A stretch of DNA of 47,368 nt from Pseudaeromonas sp038247115 (GTDB taxonomy: Bacteria; Pseudomonadota; Gammaproteobacteria; Enterobacterales; Aeromonadaceae): assembly GCA_038247115.1 (NCBI GenBank), contig JBBRVG010000024.1, forward strand, positions 1 through 47,368, written 5' to 3'. The position numbers and the translations under genes were made by a program. Shown one piece after another: positions 15,615 through 23,782 of the stretch (position 1 is the stretch's first letter; each line of letters begins with the position of its first letter). The notes beneath the pieces were generated by a model. That model saw only the letters and a list, made by a program, of their open reading frames with translations. It was not told where the DNA came from and made no database searches.

Positions 15615-16133
15615 GTGGGTAGCGCCGTGAACGATAACTCTGACCCATCGGCACGAGACCACGTAGATGCCCTGCTGACTCAATGGGAGCGAGAGCGCCC
15701 GGATCTGGACTGTTGGCCGATGGCGATATTTGGTCGTATGAGTCGGATGGCCGCACTGGCTGGCCGGGAGATCGATGAGACGCTCAAAGATCAGGGATTG
15801 GCGAGCGGGGAGTTTGACGTGCTGGCGACCTTGCGCCGGGCGGCTGAGCCCTTGACGCCAACGACACTCTATCAAAGCACCATGCTTACATCAGGGGCCA
15901 TGACGGCGCGTCTCGACAGGCTCGAGCGGCAAGGCTGGATTGCCCGTCAGCCGTCACCAACCGATCGGCGCAGTCTCTTGGTGGCGTTGACACCGGAGGG
16001 GAAAGCCAAGATCGATCAGGCGCTGGAGGCCCACGTCAGCAATGAGTGGGCACTGCTGGAGCCATTGAACTCTGCCGAGCAGCAACAACTGGCTGCGCTG
16101 CTGCGCCGCTGGCTGTTGGCTCACGAGGAGTGA
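15615..16133 (+). CDS. MarR-family transcriptional regulator
   Basis: A 172-residue MarR protein. The winged HTH is clear: ASGEFDVLATLRRAAEPLTP, TTLYQSTMLTSGAMTARLDR as recognition region, and the wing RQPSPTDRRSLLVALTPEG with its conserved DxRS. Helical ends form the dimer. The start is uncertain: GTG at 15615 or GTG at 15627, neither with a good ribosome site. It is divergent from the EamA exporter at 14702 and probably represses it until a phenolic or drug-like ligand binds (family knowledge plus context). A hairpin without T tract follows at 16150-16175. Confidence 0.88.
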   Translation: MGSAVNDNSDPSARDHVDALLTQWERERPDLDCWPMAIFGRMSRMAALAGREIDETLKDQGLASGEFDVLATLRRAAEPLTPTTLYQSTMLTSGAMTARLDRLERQGWIARQPSPTDRRSLLVALTPEGKAKIDQALEAHVSNEWALLEPLNSAEQQQLAALLRRWLLAHEE

Positions 16134-16474
16134 GCGCCTAATCGGCATAGGGGGCAGTCATCGTTGACTGCGCCCCTGCCACACCACCCGGCATGCGGCT
16201 CCGCACCGGGCGGATAGGGCAGTTGGTGCTGTCCATGGCCTCGTTCTCCGGTCAAGCCACAGAGGAAGTCTGGAAGATGGGTCGCTGCTGAATAACCATT
16301 GACAGAACAGATGCCGCACTAGTGTCGTAGCCAGCCAGCTCGAGCTCCTCCCCTTCCACGACCCTCCCAGAACGGTTCAACACAAAATAAACATTTTGTT
16401 GATCTTTCAACTTCGTGTTGATAATTTGCCGCTATTCTCCCTGCGCGATCCGCCCATCAGTCGAGTCCCACAGC
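16134..16474. other. Intergenic region with hairpins and candidate DauR operator
   Basis: 341 bp without a gene. At 16187-16210 there is a bulged GC hairpin (CCCGG, CA bulge, TGCGG, CCGCA, CCGGG) that resembles mobile-intron or IS-associated end sequences, though no such element is nearby. At 16382-16421 are ACAAAAT/ATTTTGT and TCAAC/GTTGA inverted repeats just before the regulator gene, a plausible autoregulatory site. Confidence 0.45.
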
Positions 16475-17230
16475 ATGCCCAACAGCCATCCAATCCCCGA
16501 AGCCGAGCGTCTTGCCCTGAATGCCGAGCGGCAACTGGTGTTCACCATCTTGAGCAGCGTGGTGAAGACAGTCGGCAGTATCATCGGCAAGAATACCGAA
16601 GTGGTCTTGCACGATCTGACGAACCCGGCGCACTCGGTGGTCGCAATCGCCAATGGTCATATCACAGGGCGCGTCATCGGCAGCCCTGTGCTGGCAGGAC
16701 CCAGCCAGGATCTGGGCTTCAATGCCGTGGTCCAGACCCCGGGGGAAGCCACCAGCCCGGATCCCGTGGTGCTGGAGAACCCTGTAGTACTAGAGAATTA
16801 TCAAACCCGACTCGCCTCGGGGGCGGTACTGCACAGCGCAACGGCTATCTATCGGGATAGTCGTGGCACCCCCTTTGCCGGGTTTTGCATCAATGCGGAT
16901 CTCAGCGGTCTGCACGCGGCACGCGCCTGTCTCGACCAGCTGCTCGGCACCAGCAGCACCTCCGAGGTCAAGACCATCGAGCAGCCGGATATGGAGTTAC
17001 TGATGGCCGAGATTATCCAGTCCGCACTCAGCACCACCGCCTCCAGCAATAGCGCCATGAAAAAACAGGCGAAGCTTGACGCCGTACGCCAGATGCATGA
17101 AAGGGGCATGTTCATCGTCAAGGGCGGGATTGAAAAGGCCGCCGCCGCCCTCGGCGTCAGCCGCTACACCATTTACAACTATCTGGATGAGATCAAATCG
17201 ACACCGACCACCCGGACGGCCGAGCGGTAA
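16475..17230 (+). CDS. YheO/DauR-type PAS-HTH regulator
   Basis: A 251-residue regulator. The N-terminal YheO-like PAS domain, ~20-135, includes VGSIIGKNTEVVLHDLTNPA and GRVIGSPV. The C-terminal HTH, ~200-245, reads GMFIVKGGIEKAAAALGVSR followed by YTIYNYLDE. This is the DauR architecture (controller of D-arginine catabolism in Pseudomonas). Here it precedes RidA and a PLP dehydratase, so it probably responds to an amino acid those enzymes handle. Oddity: residues 97-108 repeat PVVLEN twice; the two 18-nt units (16763-16780 and 16781-16798) differ at five third-codon positions but encode the same peptide. Start chosen at ATG 16475; no strong ribosome site is seen. Confidence 0.88.
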   Translation: MPNSHPIPEAERLALNAERQLVFTILSSVVKTVGSIIGKNTEVVLHDLTNPAHSVVAIANGHITGRVIGSPVLAGPSQDLGFNAVVQTPGEATSPDPVVLENPVVLENYQTRLASGAVLHSATAIYRDSRGTPFAGFCINADLSGLHAARACLDQLLGTSSTSEVKTIEQPDMELLMAEIIQSALSTTASSNSAMKKQAKLDAVRQMHERGMFIVKGGIEKAAAALGVSRYTIYNYLDEIKSTPTTRTAER

Positions 17231-17294
17231 CCACGCCGCTCGGCAAAGAACACCCAGATCACCGCCCCACTAACCCAGCAAGATCCAAACCCGC

Positions 17295-17726
17295 ATGAGC
17301 CAATCCAGCAAGAGCCAACACATTATCCGCTACCCCACTGAACTACCCTTCCCGTTTGCCAAAGCGGTCGCGGCCAATGGTTTTTTGTTTCTCTCGGGCC
17401 AGGTCGCGATGGATGACAGTGGTAACCCGCAGTTCGGGGATGTACCCACCCAAACCCGCCTGATCCTGAACAATCTGCAACGAACGCTGATCGCCTGCGG
17501 CGGAGCCTGGGAGCAGGTGGTGAAAGTCACGGTCTGGCTCTCGGATATGGCCCATTTCGCCGCGTTCAATCAGGAGTACCAGCGCCATTTCCCGGCAGGA
17601 TTTCCGGCTCGCTCCGTGGTCAGTTGCCAGCTGGCGTTTGGACTGGACGTCGAGATTGAGCTGCAAGCCTGTACCCATCAATCATCACCATCACCCCGGA
17701 GCCATGCCGATGCCTCTGCACATTGA
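17295..17726 (+). CDS. RidA-family reactive-imine deaminase
   Basis: A 143-residue Rid protein. It has the family's opening (PFPFAKAVAANGFLFLSGQV) and the conserved substrate-binding Arg106 in PARSVV, with Glu120 in the DVEIE strand near the active site. It hydrolyses enamine/imine intermediates (such as 2-aminoacrylate) released by PLP dehydratases. The gene that follows is exactly such a dehydratase and overlaps it by 17 bp, a strong functional pairing. The ~15-residue Ser/His-rich C-terminal extension is created by the overlap. It is 64 bp after the regulator and presumably under its control. Confidence 0.93.
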   Translation: MSQSSKSQHIIRYPTELPFPFAKAVAANGFLFLSGQVAMDDSGNPQFGDVPTQTRLILNNLQRTLIACGGAWEQVVKVTVWLSDMAHFAAFNQEYQRHFPAGFPARSVVSCQLAFGLDVEIELQACTHQSSPSPRSHADASAH

Positions 17727-18627
17727 AACCCCATATGTTGAATCTCGCGCCTTGAGTGAGCGCAGCGGACGCTCCATCTGGCTGAAATTCGAATCCGCAC
17801 AACCCTCCGGCTCGTTCAAGCTGCGCGGTATCGGCCATGCCTGCGAGACCTATTTTGCGCGGGGTGCCCAGCGCTTTATTTCATCATCAGGCGGCAATGC
17901 AGGCCTTGCCGTGGCGTACGCCGGACGGCAACTGGCCGTCCCGGTGATCGTGGTGGTTCCTGAAACCACTCCAGATCGTGCTAGGGAGTTATTGAGGTTG
18001 GAGCAGGCCGAGGTGATCGTTCACGGCGCCTCCTGGCAGGAAGCCAATGCCTATGCCCAATCGTTACTGGGCGCGGGCGATGCGTTTCTGCATCCCTTTG
18101 ATGATCCGCTGTTATGGCAGGGGCATGCTTCCATGATCGATGAAATGGCGCGTCATGGTCATAAACCCGATGCGGTTGTGCTCTCGGTCGGAGGCGGCGG
18201 CTTACTCTGTGGTGTGGTGGAGGGCTTGCATCGCAACGGCTGGCAAGATATCCCCGTGCTCGCCGTCGAGACCGAAGGCACCGCCTCGCTGCATGCCGCG
18301 CTACAGGCCGGTCATCCGGTGGAGCTGGCCGCGGTGCGCGGTGTGGCCACCTCGTTAGGCGCAAGACGGGTCTGTGATCAGGCGCTGACGTGGGCTCATT
18401 CCCATCCGATCCACTCCCTGCTGGTCTCGGATCCCGCGGCGCTGGGAGCTTGTGAACAGTTCCTTTCCGATCATCGTGTGCTGGTCGAGCCCGCCTGCGG
18501 TGCGGCCCTGTCGGTGGTGTACGATGGGCACCCAGTGCTGGATGCCTATTCGTCGCTCGCCATCATCGTCTGTGGCGGCGCCACCACCACGATCGATCAG
18601 ATCCGGCAATGGGCAGCGGCCGGTTAG
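17710..18627 (+). CDS. PLP-dependent serine/threonine dehydratase-like enzyme
   Basis: A 305-residue fold-type II PLP enzyme. Schiff-base Lys37 sits in QPSGSFKLRG; the cofactor carboxylate loop is SSSGGNAGLA (~58-67); the phosphate-binding loop is SVGGGGLLCG; CGGATTT near the C-terminus holds the pyridine nitrogen. Length and motifs resemble the catabolic L-serine dehydratase (SDS/SdsB) branch, which lacks the ACT regulatory domain of biosynthetic IlvA. ATG 17710 is chosen because GGAG lies 8 bases before it; ATG 17704 would be only 2 bases away. The paired RidA would remove the aminoacrylate or aminocrotonate formed. Whether it prefers L-Ser, L-Thr or a D-amino acid is open. Confidence 0.9.
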   Translation: MPLHIETPYVESRALSERSGRSIWLKFESAQPSGSFKLRGIGHACETYFARGAQRFISSSGGNAGLAVAYAGRQLAVPVIVVVPETTPDRARELLRLEQAEVIVHGASWQEANAYAQSLLGAGDAFLHPFDDPLLWQGHASMIDEMARHGHKPDAVVLSVGGGGLLCGVVEGLHRNGWQDIPVLAVETEGTASLHAALQAGHPVELAAVRGVATSLGARRVCDQALTWAHSHPIHSLLVSDPAALGACEQFLSDHRVLVEPACGAALSVVYDGHPVLDAYSSLAIIVCGGATTTIDQIRQWAAAG

Positions 18628-18781
18628 TCGGTCGCGCCCAGTAAACCTTCGCGTATCCAGGGTCCGATTCCGCTTCCAGACCCCGATTCCCATGCTAAAC
18701 AGAGGGCCAAAAAGCGGGCGACGTGGCAGTGGCAACGGGTTATAACAGGGGCTGTTTTCCCTACCCGCAGGAGCCATTGTC

Positions 18782-19159
18782 ATGTTCAGTCACGTTATGC
18801 TCGGGGCCAACGATATCGAGCAATCCAAACAATTTTACGATGCCATTTTGGGGACCCTGGGCCATGCTCCCGGTGTGCTGGATCCCAAGGGACGCTACTT
18901 TTACCTTACTTCTACCGGCGTCTTTGCCATCACCAAGCCCATAGATGGTAACCCGGCCAGCAAGGGCAATGGCAGCACCATAGGCTTTAACGCCAAGAGC
19001 GTCGAGGAGGTGGAAGCCTGGCATGCCGCCGGTATCGCCCATGGCGGGGTGAGCTGTGAAAATCCGCCCGGAGTCCGTCAAGGCACCATAGGCGACCTGT
19101 ATCTGGCTTATCTGCTGGATCCGGCCGGCAACAAGATCTGCGCCCTGCATCGTCTGTAA
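18782..19159 (+). CDS. VOC-superfamily (glyoxalase-like) protein
   Basis: A 125-residue vicinal-oxygen-chelate protein: MFSHVMLGANDIEQSKQFYD opens the first beta-alpha-beta module and GDLYLAYLLDPAGNKICAL closes the second. His4 and Glu/Asp near the C-terminus are at the usual metal-ligand places. AGGAG lies 8 bases before the ATG. It is a single gene with a terminator, 155 bp after the dehydratase. Members include glyoxalase I-like, dioxygenase and resistance proteins; the specific reaction is unknown. Confidence 0.88.
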   Translation: MFSHVMLGANDIEQSKQFYDAILGTLGHAPGVLDPKGRYFYLTSTGVFAITKPIDGNPASKGNGSTIGFNAKSVEEVEAWHAAGIAHGGVSCENPPGVRQGTIGDLYLAYLLDPAGNKICALHRL

Positions 19160-19185
19160 CTCTCATCCCCAAAACAGCATTCCAA

Positions 19186-19225
19186 AAAAAGGACACCGAT
19201 CCAGCAACGGAGGGGTGTCCTTTTT
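19186..19225 (+). terminator. Rho-independent terminator after VOC gene
   Basis: AAAAAGGACACC, a 16-base loop, GGTGTCCTTTTT. The 7-bp GC-containing stem is extended by A-T pairs and ends in five T. The A tract would serve the convergent norR transcript too. Confidence 0.85.
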
Positions 19226-19292
19226 GCCTTCTTGGTTTAAAAGCCCTCTTCGATGCTCACCAGAACACGCCACCTTGATTGCCGATCGCCTA

Positions 19293-20825
19293 TTAATCCC
19301 TTAGCCCGAGACGTCTGGCGAGTCGGTGCAGGTTGCCGCTGTCCATCTGCAGAGCCCGGGCGGTAGCCGCCCAGTTGCCCTCCTCGGCGGCGAGCGTCTG
19401 CTCGATCAGCCGGATCTGGAACGCATCGGTGGCGGCGCGCAGCCCCAGACCGGCCGCCATGGGTGCAGGAACCTCCTCGGCGCTGGGGCGACTGGCGGCG
19501 GCAGCGGGTGCGGATGTTGCCAGATTGAAGTGGTGGCAGCCCAGCGTCGGCGCCTGGCTGCCTTGCTCGGCTCGGGCCAGCACAGCAGCTCTGTGAATCG
19601 CATGCTCCAGCTCGCGCACATTGCCCGGCCAGTCGTAGCGGCCGAGCAGTTGCAGTGCCTGGGGCTGGATGCCGAGGCGATCCAGACCCAGACTGACCCG
19701 GCAGCGTTCGCAAAAATAGCCCGCCAGCAGTGGTATGTCGTCAGGACGCTCGCGCAGCGCCGGGGCGTGGATTGGAAACACACTCAGCCGGTGGTAGAGA
19801 TCGGCGCGAAATTGTCCCTCCACCACCGCCTGTTTCAGATCCCGGTTGGTGGCGGCCAGAATGCGCACATTCACCTTGAGCGGCGTGTCATCGCCGATCC
19901 GCTGCAGATCGCCATATTGCAACACCCGTAGCAGCTTGGCTTGCAACGGCAGAGACAACTCGCCGATCTCGTCCAAAAACAGGGTGCCCTTGTCGGCCAG
20001 CTCGAACTTGCCCGCCCGGTTGTGAATGGCACCGGTGAAGGCGCCCTTCACATGCCCGAACAGTTCACTCTCCGCCACCGATTCCGGCAGAGCCGCGCAG
20101 TTGAGATAGACCAGAGGTTGCGCCGCCCGTGGCGAGCCCTGGTGCACCGCCTTGGCGACCAGCTCCTTACCCACGCCGGTCTCGCCCAGGATCAACACGT
20201 TGAGCTCCGAGCTGGCGACCACGGCGATTTCATGGCGCAGCTGGGCCATGGCCGGTGAGTGGCCGATCATCTCCGGCTGCCCGGGCCCGGTCTGGGTCGA
20301 GGGAGCCAGCGGCTCGCTGCTCTGGCGGGCGAGCCGCTCCAGCAGCAGGGCATTGCTGAGAGCGGCGGCCGCCAGAGCCCCCACCAGCCGCAACTCCTCA
20401 TCACTGATGCCGTCGAACTGGGTGGGGTTCATACCGTCTATGGTCAGGGCGCCAATCAGCGTCTGATCAGAAAACAGTGGCAGGCCGACGCAGGCATGCA
20501 CCTTGAAGTCGCTATGATCCGGGATCAGGCCGTCATAGGGATCCGGCAAGTGGCTATCGGCGGGGAAGCGCACCACATCCCCCGCCCGGGCGATCGCCTC
20601 CATGCGCGGATGATCCGCCAGCCGGAAGCGGCGACCGAGCACATCCTGCATCAGACCATCGATGGCCAGCGGGATGAACTGCCCGCCCTCATAACGCAGC
20701 AGGGCCGAGGCATCGGAGCACAACAAGCGGCGCACGCTCTGGATCAGCCGGTGAAATCTGTCCTGATGGGAGATACCCAGTTGCAGATCGAGGGCGATGC
20801 GCGCCAGGCTCTCAGTCGAAATCAT
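19293..20825 (-). CDS. norR: NorR, nitric-oxide-sensing sigma-54 activator
   Basis: A 510-residue bacterial enhancer-binding protein. The N-terminal GAF domain keeps the residues known around the mononuclear iron site of E. coli NorR, shifted by one: Arg74, Arg80, Asp95, Asp98, His110 and Cys112 (VHACVGLPL). AAA+ domain: Walker A GETGVGKE (~214-221), GAFTGA loop (261-266) that contacts sigma-54, Walker B TLFLDE (281-286). The Fis-type HTH is at the C-terminus (NWAATARALQMDSGNLHRLA). It is divergent from norVW with three NorR-type sites in the gap. NO bound to the iron relieves GAF repression and turns on norV. ATG 20825 gives the usual family length. Confidence 0.96.
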   Translation of the reverse strand: MISTESLARIALDLQLGISHQDRFHRLIQSVRRLLCSDASALLRYEGGQFIPLAIDGLMQDVLGRRFRLADHPRMEAIARAGDVVRFPADSHLPDPYDGLIPDHSDFKVHACVGLPLFSDQTLIGALTIDGMNPTQFDGISDEELRLVGALAAAALSNALLLERLARQSSEPLAPSTQTGPGQPEMIGHSPAMAQLRHEIAVVASSELNVLILGETGVGKELVAKAVHQGSPRAAQPLVYLNCAALPESVAESELFGHVKGAFTGAIHNRAGKFELADKGTLFLDEIGELSLPLQAKLLRVLQYGDLQRIGDDTPLKVNVRILAATNRDLKQAVVEGQFRADLYHRLSVFPIHAPALRERPDDIPLLAGYFCERCRVSLGLDRLGIQPQALQLLGRYDWPGNVRELEHAIHRAAVLARAEQGSQAPTLGCHHFNLATSAPAAAASRPSAEEVPAPMAAGLGLRAATDAFQIRLIEQTLAAEEGNWAATARALQMDSGNLHRLARRLGLRD

Positions 20826-20832
20826 GATAATT

Positions 20833-20888
20833 GTCCAAATGACAGTGCCTTTGTGTTTTTGACTATAAACGTCAATTGTCATAACGAC
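20833..20888. promoter_or_regulatory. Three NorR binding sites (GT-N7-AC)
   Basis: GTCCAAATGAC (20833-20843), GTGTTTTTGAC (20853-20863) and GTCATAACGAC (20878-20888) each fit the GT-N7-AC core. The first and third lie in longer palindromes (ATTGTC...GACAGT and ATTGTC...GACAAT). Three sites upstream of a sigma-54 promoter is the known E. coli norVW arrangement. Confidence 0.82.
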
Positions 20889-20930
20889 AATGATGGAATG
20901 GTGAGTTGATTAAAAACAATGAGTTACAGA

Positions 20931-20947
20931 TTGGCACGTCAACTGCA
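20931..20947 (+). promoter_or_regulatory. Sigma-54 promoter of norVW
   Basis: TTGGCACGTCAACTGCA: GG at 20933-20934 and GC at 20945-20946, separated by exactly 10 bases, matching the -24/-12 consensus with one change (CTGC for TTGC). It lies about 45 bp from the nearest NorR site and 50 bp before the norV start. Confidence 0.88.
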
Positions 20948-20996
20948 GTAGTAGCGTCAGTCACCTATTCGCTATTGCATTCTGAGGAACCTATTC

Positions 20997-22502
20997 ATGG
21001 CCATTCACGTCAAAAACAACATTCACTGGGTCGGGCAACGGGATTGGGAAGTCCGCGACTTTCATGGTACCGAGTACAAGACCCTGAAAGGCACCAGCTA
21101 CAACAGCTACCTGATCCGCGAAGGCAAGAATGTGCTGATCGATACCGTGGATCACAAGTTCAGCCGCGAGTTCGTGCAGAACCTGGCGGCCGAGATCGAT
21201 TTGGCCAGCATCGATTATGTGGTGATCAATCACGCCGAAGAGGATCACGCCGGTGCCCTGACCGAGCTGATGGCCCGCATCCCGGGAACCCCCATCTACT
21301 GCACCCACAACGCCATCGACTCCATCACAGGTCACCATCACCATCCGGAGTGGAATTTCCACCCGGTCAAGACCGGCGACAGCCTGGATATCGGTAACGG
21401 CAAGCAGTTGGTGTTTATCGAGACACCCATGCTGCACTGGCCCGACAGCATGATGACTTACATGACCGAGGATGCGGTGCTCTTCTCCAACGACGCCTTC
21501 GGCCAACACTACTGCGACGAGCGACTGTTCAACGACGAAGTAGATCAGACCGAGTTGATGGAGCAGTGCCTGCGCTACTACGCCAATATCCTCACCCCCT
21601 TCAGTCCGCTGGTGACCGCCAAGATCAAAGAGGTGCTGGGCTTTAACCTGCCGGTGAGCATGGTCGCCACCTCCCACGGCATCGTCTGGCGCGACAATCC
21701 GACCCAGATCATTCTCAAATACCTGGAGTGGGCCGAGCAGTATCAGGAAGATCGCATCACCCTCTTCTACGACTCCATGTCCAACAACACGCGGATGATG
21801 GCCGATGCCATCGCTCAGGGCATCCATGAGGTGGACCCCGGTGTGGCGGTGAAGATTTTCAACGTCTCCCGTCACGACAAGAACGAGATCCTGACTCAGG
21901 TGTTCCGCTCCAAGGGGATACTGGTGGGCTCCTCGACCATGAATAACGTCATGATGCCCAAGGTGGCGGGCATGCTCGAGGAGATCACAGGTCTGCGGTT
22001 TCGCAACAAGCGCGCTGCGGCGTTCGGTAGCTACGGCTGGACCGGTGGCGCAGTGGATCGCATCCAGACCCGACTGATGGACGCCGGTTTTGATATCAGC
22101 CTCTCCCTCAAGGCCAAGTGGCGACCGGATGGCTCGGCGCTGGCCGAGTGCCGCGCCCATGGCCGTCAGCTCGCCCGGCAGTGGGCTCTGCATCCGCTGG
22201 ACGCGCCTAGTCCCGTATCCGCGCTATCCGCTCTATCCGCCCATGAGGCCACTGAGTTAACGCCGGCTGTGGCCGCCGCTGCGCAGCCCACCATGGCCGC
22301 ACCAACCGACCCGGCGCTGGATGAGGATCAGAGCATGCTCTGCACCGTCTGCCAGTGGATCTACGATCCGGCACTCGGCGAGCCGGATCAGCTGGTGGCA
22401 CCCGGCACGCCTTGGGCCCAGGTACCGGAGAGCTTCCTCTGCCCCGGCTGCGGCATCGGCAAGGAGGTGTTCGAACCCTGCACCGTGGAGGCCTGTGTAT
22501 GA
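20997..22502 (+). CDS. norV: NorV, flavorubredoxin (anaerobic NO reductase)
   Basis: A 501-residue flavodiiron protein that reduces NO to N2O in the cytoplasm. The metallo-beta-lactamase-like domain carries all six diiron ligands: His79, Glu81, Asp83, His147, Asp166 and His227. The flavodoxin domain follows, ~255-400, with FMN loop YDSMSNNT and SSTMNN. An Ala/Pro-rich linker, ~405-445, leads to a C-terminal rubredoxin, ~448-501, with two knuckles MLCTVC and FLCPGC. It is the first gene of norVW behind the sigma-54 promoter; its stop overlaps the norW start (ATGA). No unusual residues are seen. Confidence 0.97.
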   Translation: MAIHVKNNIHWVGQRDWEVRDFHGTEYKTLKGTSYNSYLIREGKNVLIDTVDHKFSREFVQNLAAEIDLASIDYVVINHAEEDHAGALTELMARIPGTPIYCTHNAIDSITGHHHHPEWNFHPVKTGDSLDIGNGKQLVFIETPMLHWPDSMMTYMTEDAVLFSNDAFGQHYCDERLFNDEVDQTELMEQCLRYYANILTPFSPLVTAKIKEVLGFNLPVSMVATSHGIVWRDNPTQIILKYLEWAEQYQEDRITLFYDSMSNNTRMMADAIAQGIHEVDPGVAVKIFNVSRHDKNEILTQVFRSKGILVGSSTMNNVMMPKVAGMLEEITGLRFRNKRAAAFGSYGWTGGAVDRIQTRLMDAGFDISLSLKAKWRPDGSALAECRAHGRQLARQWALHPLDAPSPVSALSALSAHEATELTPAVAAAAQPTMAAPTDPALDEDQSMLCTVCQWIYDPALGEPDQLVAPGTPWAQVPESFLCPGCGIGKEVFEPCTVEACV

Positions 22503-23677
22503 GCAATTTGGAACTCTCAACTAGCGGCGTGAACCGGGAGATCCTGGTGATCGGTAGTGGATTCGCCGCCCAGCAACTCATCAAGAGCCTGCGCAAACTG
22601 GATGCCCATCAGCCCATTCGCCTCATCACAGCCGACAGCGGCGATGAGTACAACAAGCCGGACTTGAGCCATGTGGTGAGCCGGGGCAGCAGCACTGCCG
22701 CCATGACGCGCCTGAGCGGCGCCGAATTTGCCGAGCAGCAGCGCATCACCCTGCTGTCTAACTCTCCAGTGCTGGGCATAGATCCCGACCGCCGCATCGT
22801 GCTGACCGCACAGGGAGAATTCGCCTATGGCCAACTGGTGCTGGCGACCGGTGCCAGTGCGCTGCGCCCGCCCATTCCGGGCGCTGAGCAACTGGTGACC
22901 CTCAACAGCCTGGAGGAGTTTGCCGCCGCCGAAGAACGGCTGCAGCGCGCCCAGCGCATCATGGTACTAGGGGCAGGCCTCATCGGCTGCGAGCTGGCGA
23001 TGGACATGGCCAGCCATGGACGCCAGGTGACACTGGTGGATCTGGCCACCAGCCCGCTCAGTAGCCTGCTACCGGCCATCTTAAGCCAACCCCTGCACCA
23101 GGCGCTGCAAGCTCAGGGCGTGAAGCTGCAACTGGGCTTGGGGATCCGTGACATAGCCGCTCTCGACCCGCAGCAACCGGATACTGGCTGCCGGGTGATC
23201 TTAAGTGACGGCCAAGTGAGCGAGCAGGATCTGGTGATTTCCGCCATCGGCCTCAAGCCCAATACCCAGTTGGCTCAGGCGGCCGGGCTGAGCGTCGGGC
23301 GCGGCATCCAGGTGGATGCCGGGTTACGCAGCTCGGATCCACACATCTATGCCTTGGGCGATTGCGCCGAGTGGCAGGGACAGTTGCTGCCCTTTTTGCA
23401 ACCTATCCTGCTGGGCGCCAATGCCCTGGCCAAGACTCTGCTCGGCTCGCCCACCCCGCTGACCCTACCGCCCATGCTGGTAAAGGTGAAGACGCCCCAC
23501 TATCCGCTGCAACTGGCAGGTCGCACCCGGGGCGAGGATCTGAGCTGGCAGTGTCGCTGGAATCAACAAGGATTGGTGGCCGAGGCGCGAGGAGAAAACG
23601 GCGAGTTATGCGGCTTTGTGGTCGGGGGCGATCAGATGAGTGCCGCCTTCGCGCTGCTGCGCCAACTGCCACGCTAA
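22499..23677 (+). CDS. norW: NorW, NADH:flavorubredoxin reductase
   Basis: A 392-residue FAD-dependent reductase that passes electrons from NADH to the rubredoxin domain of NorV. The FAD-binding Rossmann motif is near the start (ILVIGSGFAAQQLI); the NAD-binding motif VLGAGLIGCELAMDMA is mid-protein; a second FAD motif IYALGDCAEW is near 280. The ATG at 22499 overlaps the norV stop; the frame is open much further upstream but that part is a shadow of norV. Slightly longer than E. coli NorW, with an extra N-terminal stretch (MSNLELSTSGVN). Confidence 0.95.
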   Translation: MSNLELSTSGVNREILVIGSGFAAQQLIKSLRKLDAHQPIRLITADSGDEYNKPDLSHVVSRGSSTAAMTRLSGAEFAEQQRITLLSNSPVLGIDPDRRIVLTAQGEFAYGQLVLATGASALRPPIPGAEQLVTLNSLEEFAAAEERLQRAQRIMVLGAGLIGCELAMDMASHGRQVTLVDLATSPLSSLLPAILSQPLHQALQAQGVKLQLGLGIRDIAALDPQQPDTGCRVILSDGQVSEQDLVISAIGLKPNTQLAQAAGLSVGRGIQVDAGLRSSDPHIYALGDCAEWQGQLLPFLQPILLGANALAKTLLGSPTPLTLPPMLVKVKTPHYPLQLAGRTRGEDLSWQCRWNQQGLVAEARGENGELCGFVVGGDQMSAAFALLRQLPR

Positions 23678-23687
23678 ACGGATCTAC

Positions 23688-23735
23688 ATCGATGAAACGC
23701 CATATCGATGAAACGCCATATCGATAAAACACTAT
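23688..23735 (+). repeat. Three tandem 16-bp repeats between norW and the yeaR-like gene
   Basis: Unit ATCGATGAAACGCCAT occurs twice exactly (23688-23703, 23704-23719), then once with three changes (ATCGATAAAACACTAT, 23720-23735). The period is exactly 16 bp, about one and a half helical turns. It lies in the leader between norW and the next gene; role unknown. Confidence 0.85.
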
Positions 23736-23782
23736 CTAAACTCGGGCACCAGGCTCGAACATCACACCAAGAGGTAACTACT

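Noticed and set aside
16187..16210. Group II intron or IS end suggested by the GC hairpin
   Set aside because: No reverse transcriptase, transposase or intron domain is nearby; resemblance is from memory only.
20895..20925. IHF site between the NorR sites and the sigma-54 promoter
   Set aside because: An AATCAA-like core is present on the minus strand but the TTR half does not match, so it is not called.
20991..22193. 400-codon open frame antisense to norV
   Set aside because: Shadow of norV; His/Gly-rich composition comes from complementing conserved norV codons.
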